The notes beneath the pieces were generated by a model. That model had not been told where the DNA came from. It worked only from the letters and a program-made list of their open reading frames with translations, and searched no databases. DNA of 64,000 nt from Platycnemis pennipes (Eukaryota; Arthropoda; Insecta; Odonata; Platycnemididae), in the NCBI GenBank assembly GCA_933228895.1, contig OW121846.1, positions 81,728,064-81,792,063 on the forward strand, written 5' to 3'. Positions 58,691 through 64,000 of this stretch are shown piece by piece. Position numbers and translations under genes: made by a program. Position 1 is the first letter of the stretch. Each line of letters starts with the position of its first letter.

Positions 58691-59713
58691 ATGTTAACAA
58701 TCAATGAATATGTGAGTGAAAAAGTTTTGTTATGGAAAAGTCATTTGGTTTGACTACACTTTGTCCTCAACTTTGGGTGATTTGATGTTTTATACATGAC
58801 ATTCTCTCATTATATTTGAGTGCTTGTGAATTCTCATTAAAACACATTTATGAACAAAAATCTAAATCAGAAGTCTATTGATAGGCATGCAATTAATACT
58901 TCAATTTACTGAAGCATTAAATGTGTATGATAGGATGCTACACTCAATTCAAATATTCTCATCAATATAATGGTGTGACTAGTGGCATAGGAAGTCTAAG
59001 CACAGCTGATTTAAGTACACATTTCCCATCTATAACTAGCTTCTCATGAAGCAAGTTCACAAGAAGTTTTTTTATCCAGTCAGTTCTTGAGTTTTTTGTC
59101 AGTTTTGAATCCCCCAGTAATGAATTCTGTATATTTTTGGCAAATAATCTTGATTAATTGAACAAAATTAATGAGAATAAAATTTAATTGGGATCAATGT
59201 GTAGTGGAAATTATTTAGTTATGATAATTTGACAAATCAATTATACATGTGAATGTAAAGTTACAGGCATTCAATTACATATTTTGAAGTAAGATTTTTT
59301 GGACAGTTTAAATTTTTTGAATTTTTTTATTGGACTCCACAGGAGAGGCCCTTAACACCCACTGAAGAGGTTTTCATCATTTTTGTTAGTGGTTATAGTC
59401 ATAAAACTGGGCTGAAGAACCAACATATATTTTGGGGAATAACCATCAAAATGCAACATTTTTTGTCCTGAGAATGTAAGAGAGCATTTGATTTCAAATA
59501 ATGTAAACTCATGCTAGGCCAAACAAATGGCAATTTTTCAGTAAATACTAACTAAATAATTCTATTTCATTCTTTCTGTTCTCACCAGATAAGCCTGCAA
59601 CTTCTTTAATTAACCCTTTTAACTGAAAACTATTTTTTCACCTGAGCGTGGTCTACTATGGTTAGATCATAGTTCCATGCTAACTTATATTCTTAAATTA
59701 TATACATCATGTC
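58691..59713. other. Unassigned AT-rich intergenic DNA
   Basis: No open frame, repeat end or RNA gene recognised. Confidence 0.4.
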
Positions 59714-59990
59714 GGGCTCATAGTGGCCTAGTTGGTAGAGCACGGAACTACTGTCGGTAGGGTCCCGGGTTCAAATCCTGGGCAAGAGCCTTTTTGATAC
59801 CCTTACCTAAATCCTTACTATTCAATTTTCTGTGTACAAACTTCGTAGGAAATCGTATGTGGCCCAGGGAAAGGAACTGGCTCCCCTACCCTGAATGTGT
59901 GAATTTCACAAGCCAATGGCTTAGTACAGGGTGAGCTCTACTCTCACCTATTAAAAACCACCCTTCAGGTAGAACGTACATTTTATTTAT
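59714..59990 (+). repeat. tRNA-derived SINE
   Basis: The head (59714-59790) has box A TGGCCTAGTTGG (59723-59734) and box B GGTTCAAATCC (59768-59778). Five end bases GGCTC pair with GAGCC, as in a tRNA acceptor stem. The anticodon arm does not fold properly, so it is a SINE, not a working tRNA gene. A unique body to about 59990 contains CCCTACCCTGAATGTGTGAA. A related-looking GTGTGAATCCGGAAG stretch lies near 45640. Confidence 0.7.
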
Positions 59991-60209
59991 CATATTTTCA
60001 TCAGCAATTAAGTGACCAATGTATTTCCCTCCTTTAATGTTCGGTGAAATCTTAAATTTTGGGGCAGTTATAAAATAAATTTTTTCCAGTTCCTATTTAA
60101 TAATCGATTTTTCTGTGATTAGGCCTTTTTAACAAATTAATTAAAATGATGATGAAGTCATATCAAATTTTGATTGCCATCAAAATTACTACCTTTCACA
60201 AAGTCATTG

Positions 60210-60380
60210 CAGTCAAGCCCACTTATTTCAAACCCCTTTACAACGAAGTTCCTGTTACAATGAAGTGAAGGCTATTCCCTGTAAAAGAGGCTCTGAAAAC
60301 ATGGTCCACATATAACGAAGTTTGGTTATTACCAAGTAAATATTCGGCCCCTTCAACTTTGTTATAAATGTGCTTGACTG
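60210..60380. mobile_element. 171-bp Tigger-like MITE
   Basis: Ends CAGTCAAGCCCACTTAT and the complement of CAGTCAAGCACATTTATAA are inverted. The right flank is TA; the left is TG (probably mutated). Internal ACAACGAAGTT / ATAACGAAGTT motifs recur, as in pogo-class subterminal repeats. Confidence 0.65.
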
Positions 60381-62816
60381 TATTTTTAAACATTATCTCC
60401 AGAGAGAAGTGGCTTTTATTTAGTCTAGGACTGAATAACTGTAGTATTGATGTGGATTTGAGCTTCATTTTTTTGGCCTTCTTCTGTCTGGGATTGATTT
60501 CCAAGTAGATGAGTCTTATAATATTCTAGGGTAGAATGTATTTGGGCCTGTTTGATAGCATATTGACATCCATATTTTAGCTATATTTTTCATTTATGTA
60601 GGTGTGAAAATCCTTTAACCCTCTTTACCTTGTATCATTTAGCAATCAATATTAAGTTTAACTGCCCTGTGCTTGTGAGATGTATTCCAATATAAGCACA
60701 ATCACATTGCTGCAGTGGTATAAAAGTCTTCCTTAGCCATTTTGCGCACATACACTCTTGTCAATAGTTTAAATTAATTTCTTAATTCTCTATTTTTATA
60801 GCCTTACTATCATGGGCAAAGATAAATTTGCAGTTATGCTCATGCACATGTTTTACCATAATAATTGATGATTTATTGTGAGCTGAATACAGCATAGCAC
60901 GATAGGGTTTGAAATTCAGTCTGAAAAGTAATCTTTCCACCTGAATGATATCATTAAAAAGTGATTACCTAATTTATCGCTATGGCAATATTTATGATTC
61001 CAACCGTGAATTTCCATGCCATCTCTAAAATACTTGAGGTAGCTCTAGTTGACTGAGTAACAAAGTTACTAAGTTTCTTCATTTTCAGAGGGTAACAATA
61101 ATTGCATGAGCGTAACTGTTGTAATTAATTTAGTGTATTTTTATGTTCTTACTAAATTAGTTTGCATTTGCCACCATTCATATTCAGAATACGGAAATTT
61201 AGTCAGGATGTGGATATAGAGTCAACACTTTAGTGGTGTGTCATTACTTTAGTTTATACAACTGTTTAGGCACTTAACTTAAGGTATGACAAAATTTGTT
61301 TGCGTATTAATATTTACATTTGCTTTTTTCTTAATTTTTCATGCCATTGATATTGTGATCCTGATGTTATCTTTGGTTTTATATGATGAATGTAGACAAC
61401 ATCCAAAAGAGAACATAGAGATCATTTGTGTTCATATTTTTTTCAAAATTAAAAATCTCCTGAGGCAATCTGATGTGCAATCTTTCATGAAGAAAAGCAA
61501 TAATGAAGTTTTTCACCTTCAAGGTTAGCATCTAGTCAATTAATAAACTAGTCGATGTTGTAGCTAATATTGCGTAACAAATCAGCCTCCAATACAGCTC
61601 AGTAAAGTCTTATAGTAATGTCATTTCTTCCCTTTCATTCAAAGTTGACATTTTATATAGCGTACTGCTTTCTGTTAGCATTTGGCAGTTATATTTTCTA
61701 ATTCCAAACACTGCACTGTAATTTTGTTTTACAGTAAAATGCTATGTTCAGCTGTAAATTCCAATGATGAAATTGGTGAAAATAAGGTGATTAGAGAAGG
61801 ATTTTATGTAGCTTTGTTTTTTCTTTCATTTGCATGGTGGTCATAGAACCTTATCCACTTCGCTGGGGGTGATGAGAAATCTTGTCATTCTCATTTTTGT
61901 TCTCACATTTGGTTATGTCCAGATATCTCCCTTGAAGTTTCTTACTTTTCTCCCTTTGAGTATGTTTTTAGCCAGTAGATAGCTGATTTCGGGAATGGAG
62001 GATGTGTTTGTGTGAAACGCCAAATCTGCATGCATGGGCTGCCTAGCCTCCACTAATTTAAATGCCATTTTTGAAAATAGTATTCACCAGTTAAGAGGTC
62101 ACTTGGACCTACTACACTTTTTCAAACATTGCCCAAACAAGAGATTGAAGAAACCGAGATGTTTCTACATTTTAAATTTATCATGGATTCTATTAATTGC
62201 TTTCAAAATGTCATTCTTTACTATAAATTTTATTAAAATGACTGCTGTCTATCATGACTGTGGATTTTCAATAAATTTGAATTTAAAACATTAATAAGTT
62301 ACAGTGGACTTGTGATAATGCCGTCAATTCTACAATAATGCATTCAGTGTGCCTTATGCATAAAAGAAGGAACAAGCTAGCCATTTATCAAATGAATCCT
62401 GAATTGCCTCTTTGGAGCAAGAGTTAAAGGAGGTTCCATAGTCACTGCATGAATGAAAATAAATGAGAAATTCCTATGCTTCATCTATGCTGCTTAAAAA
62501 TACAGCTATCAGTGTTAATGTAAGACCTTGGAAATCCAGACAGTTTGTTAAATATAATTTTACTAATCATGCGATGCAGCCCAAGGAGTTTCACACAGCA
62601 TCATTTTCTGTGAACTGATGATTTTACCCATAATATTAGCCAATTCGTGCTAATAAATCAAAAAACTGAGATGGGCTGATTCTCTCATTTTGTGGCCTTT
62701 TTCATTCTGGAAATAAGTGCATCTTATATCAGTTTTTTTATGAAAATCATTTTGTTAACATTTCAAAATGCTCTATTTTCCCAAGTTACACACATTTTCA
62801 CATTTAAGACCATTTA
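60381..62816. other. Unassigned AT-rich intergenic DNA
   Basis: Short frames (61286-61528, 62034-62294) have no recognisable homology and are hydrophobic or low complexity. No structured element found. Confidence 0.4.
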
Positions 62817-63670
62817 CAGTTAGTTCTCTTTAGTCCAGCATCCTATAACCCAACAATCCATAAACCAGCACATTTTGAGTAAGCTCTTTTTATTTTGTGA
62901 ATCATACACTCAAAGAAAGCAGGTTTTCCTTAGCAGGAAAAAAGGGATCAAGAATATAAATAGGCAACCAAATACAGGTACTAACAGAGAAAGTAAATAT
63001 ATTCTTTCCGGTGATGATTTCCCATTGCTGTAAAGTCGTAGGAATGAGTGGATAGCGAACATAAAAAAAGCTAGGTTACTGCTTACTGACCCTGGTCAGT
63101 GCCAACAGATATCAACAATATAACCATGTAACTTATTGAAGGTAGACAAAATAAAATCAGATTCAGGCTTTTTGATGCAGGCAAAATCACTGGCAACACA
63201 TGCCAGCAAATCATCAGAACGTAAAAATAGTTCTGTCCTGCTGGTGACATGGGTAGACTGCTATAATGCATAAGTATTGAAACAAGAAATTTAGCATACA
63301 TATATAACTTGCTAATTTCTATGAAAGATCATTTGAGATTATTTTGTGTTATTGATTCCCACTAGGTATGATAGTTAATGTGTGACTTCTGAGAGTATTT
63401 TGAATTTTGTGCCAATATCATTCAAAACATGGTTAGAAGTGAAGCATTTATTCAAAATTTCTTTCCAATACTACTTTTAAGTAATTCTGTGCAGGGATTT
63501 ATTTTAATGGCACAGCAGTTAATTTATAGCCTGACAAGTTAAGGAATTAAGCATTTTTAACTGTCTTTGATCATCTGCGATATTCTACATTTTATATGAA
63601 CCAGCCAGCATTTTCTGTATAGCCAGAACTAGTCAGGTACCAAGGCTGCTAATCTAAAGAGGTTCAACTG
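62817..63670 (-). mobile_element. TA-flanked Tigger-like element with minus-strand coding vestige
   Basis: TA at 62815-62816 and 63671-63672. Ends CAGTTAGTTCTCTTTAGTCC and the complement of CAGTTGAACCTCTTTAGATT are inverted. On the minus strand near 63083-63160, FCLPSISYMVILLISVGTDQG mirrors the LPP..TSLIQPMDQG motif near the third catalytic residue of Tigger transposases. The remainder is decayed or deleted. Confidence 0.65.
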
Positions 63671-64000
63671 TAATTCCAAAAGTAATTTTCTGAAAAAATA
63701 ACTTGGAAATGTTTGAATTGAAGTAAATAGCTATAGAATATTTTTCTCCACAAGCACAGAAATTAAGGAAAATTGTACTGCACTCATTTTTCGGTGGAAC
63801 CACCTTAATTTAACTGCAAATAGTACAATATTTTCATGCCCTGTAACTTTCTTCATAACAAATACCCGTGGCATGCTCTTCCTGTAGTTAATTCTTCAAA
63901 ATACATTTATTTTATGAATAAAAGTAATTAATTTTAATTTTGTTTGCTCAGCTATTCTAATGGTGAACCTGTTTCCTGCATTATTTTAATTATTGAAGTT

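Noticed and set aside
59714..59790. Functional tRNA gene
   Set aside because: Boxes A and B are good but the anticodon arm does not fold and an extra body follows, so it is a tRNA-derived SINE.
1..64000. CRISPR arrays, bacterial operons, integrated prokaryotic DNA
   Set aside because: No regularly spaced repeats, ribosome-binding sites or compact co-directional frames are present; all coding evidence is eukaryotic.

Overview
The window is eukaryotic and looks like an arthropod, probably an insect with a repeat-rich, AT-rich genome. It has spliced coding exons with GT-AG borders and long introns. Its repeats include a Penelope-like element, hAT and Tigger/pogo elements, tRNA-headed SINE-like pieces and decayed non-LTR retrotransposons. 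No bacterial features are seen. The species cannot be named from the sequence.

The one clear host gene lies on the + strand from about 13996 to 57140. It encodes a FYVE, RhoGEF and PH domain protein of the large FGD5/FGD6 type. I place 14 exons in the order: proline-rich N-terminal region, Dbl-homology (RhoGEF) domain, PH domain, FYVE zinc finger, second PH domain, stop. The recovered coding length is about 1,470 codons. All junctions keep phase except one: the exon ending at 23858 leaves two bases and the exon starting at 36832 needs one, so a small exon is probably missed inside the 13 kb intron. Such proteins activate Cdc42-type GTPases and bind phosphoinositides on membranes.

Layout: 1-13995 is intergenic and mostly mobile DNA. 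It holds a 3.3 kb inverted-repeat element with a hAT nested in it, a second hAT, a non-LTR RT remnant, a Penelope-like element nested in a TTAA-flanked element, and a foldback. 13996-57140 is the FGD gene; its introns hold Tigger-like elements, a hAT nested in a hAT, RT remnants and foldbacks. 57141-64000 is 3' UTR and intergenic DNA with a tRNA-headed SINE and two Tigger-like elements.

The most interesting observation concerns four elements: the Penelope-like element (10047-12342) and three short palindromes (13222-13452, 33691-33968, 52144-52377). All share one plan: inverted arms, a unique tail of about 31-34 bp on one side only, and target-site duplications of 8-12 bp. The arms of at least two palindromes carry a hammerhead-ribozyme-like core (CTGATGA, a short hairpin, GAAAC, GTC). 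They look like ORF-less, ribozyme-bearing derivatives of Penelope-like elements.
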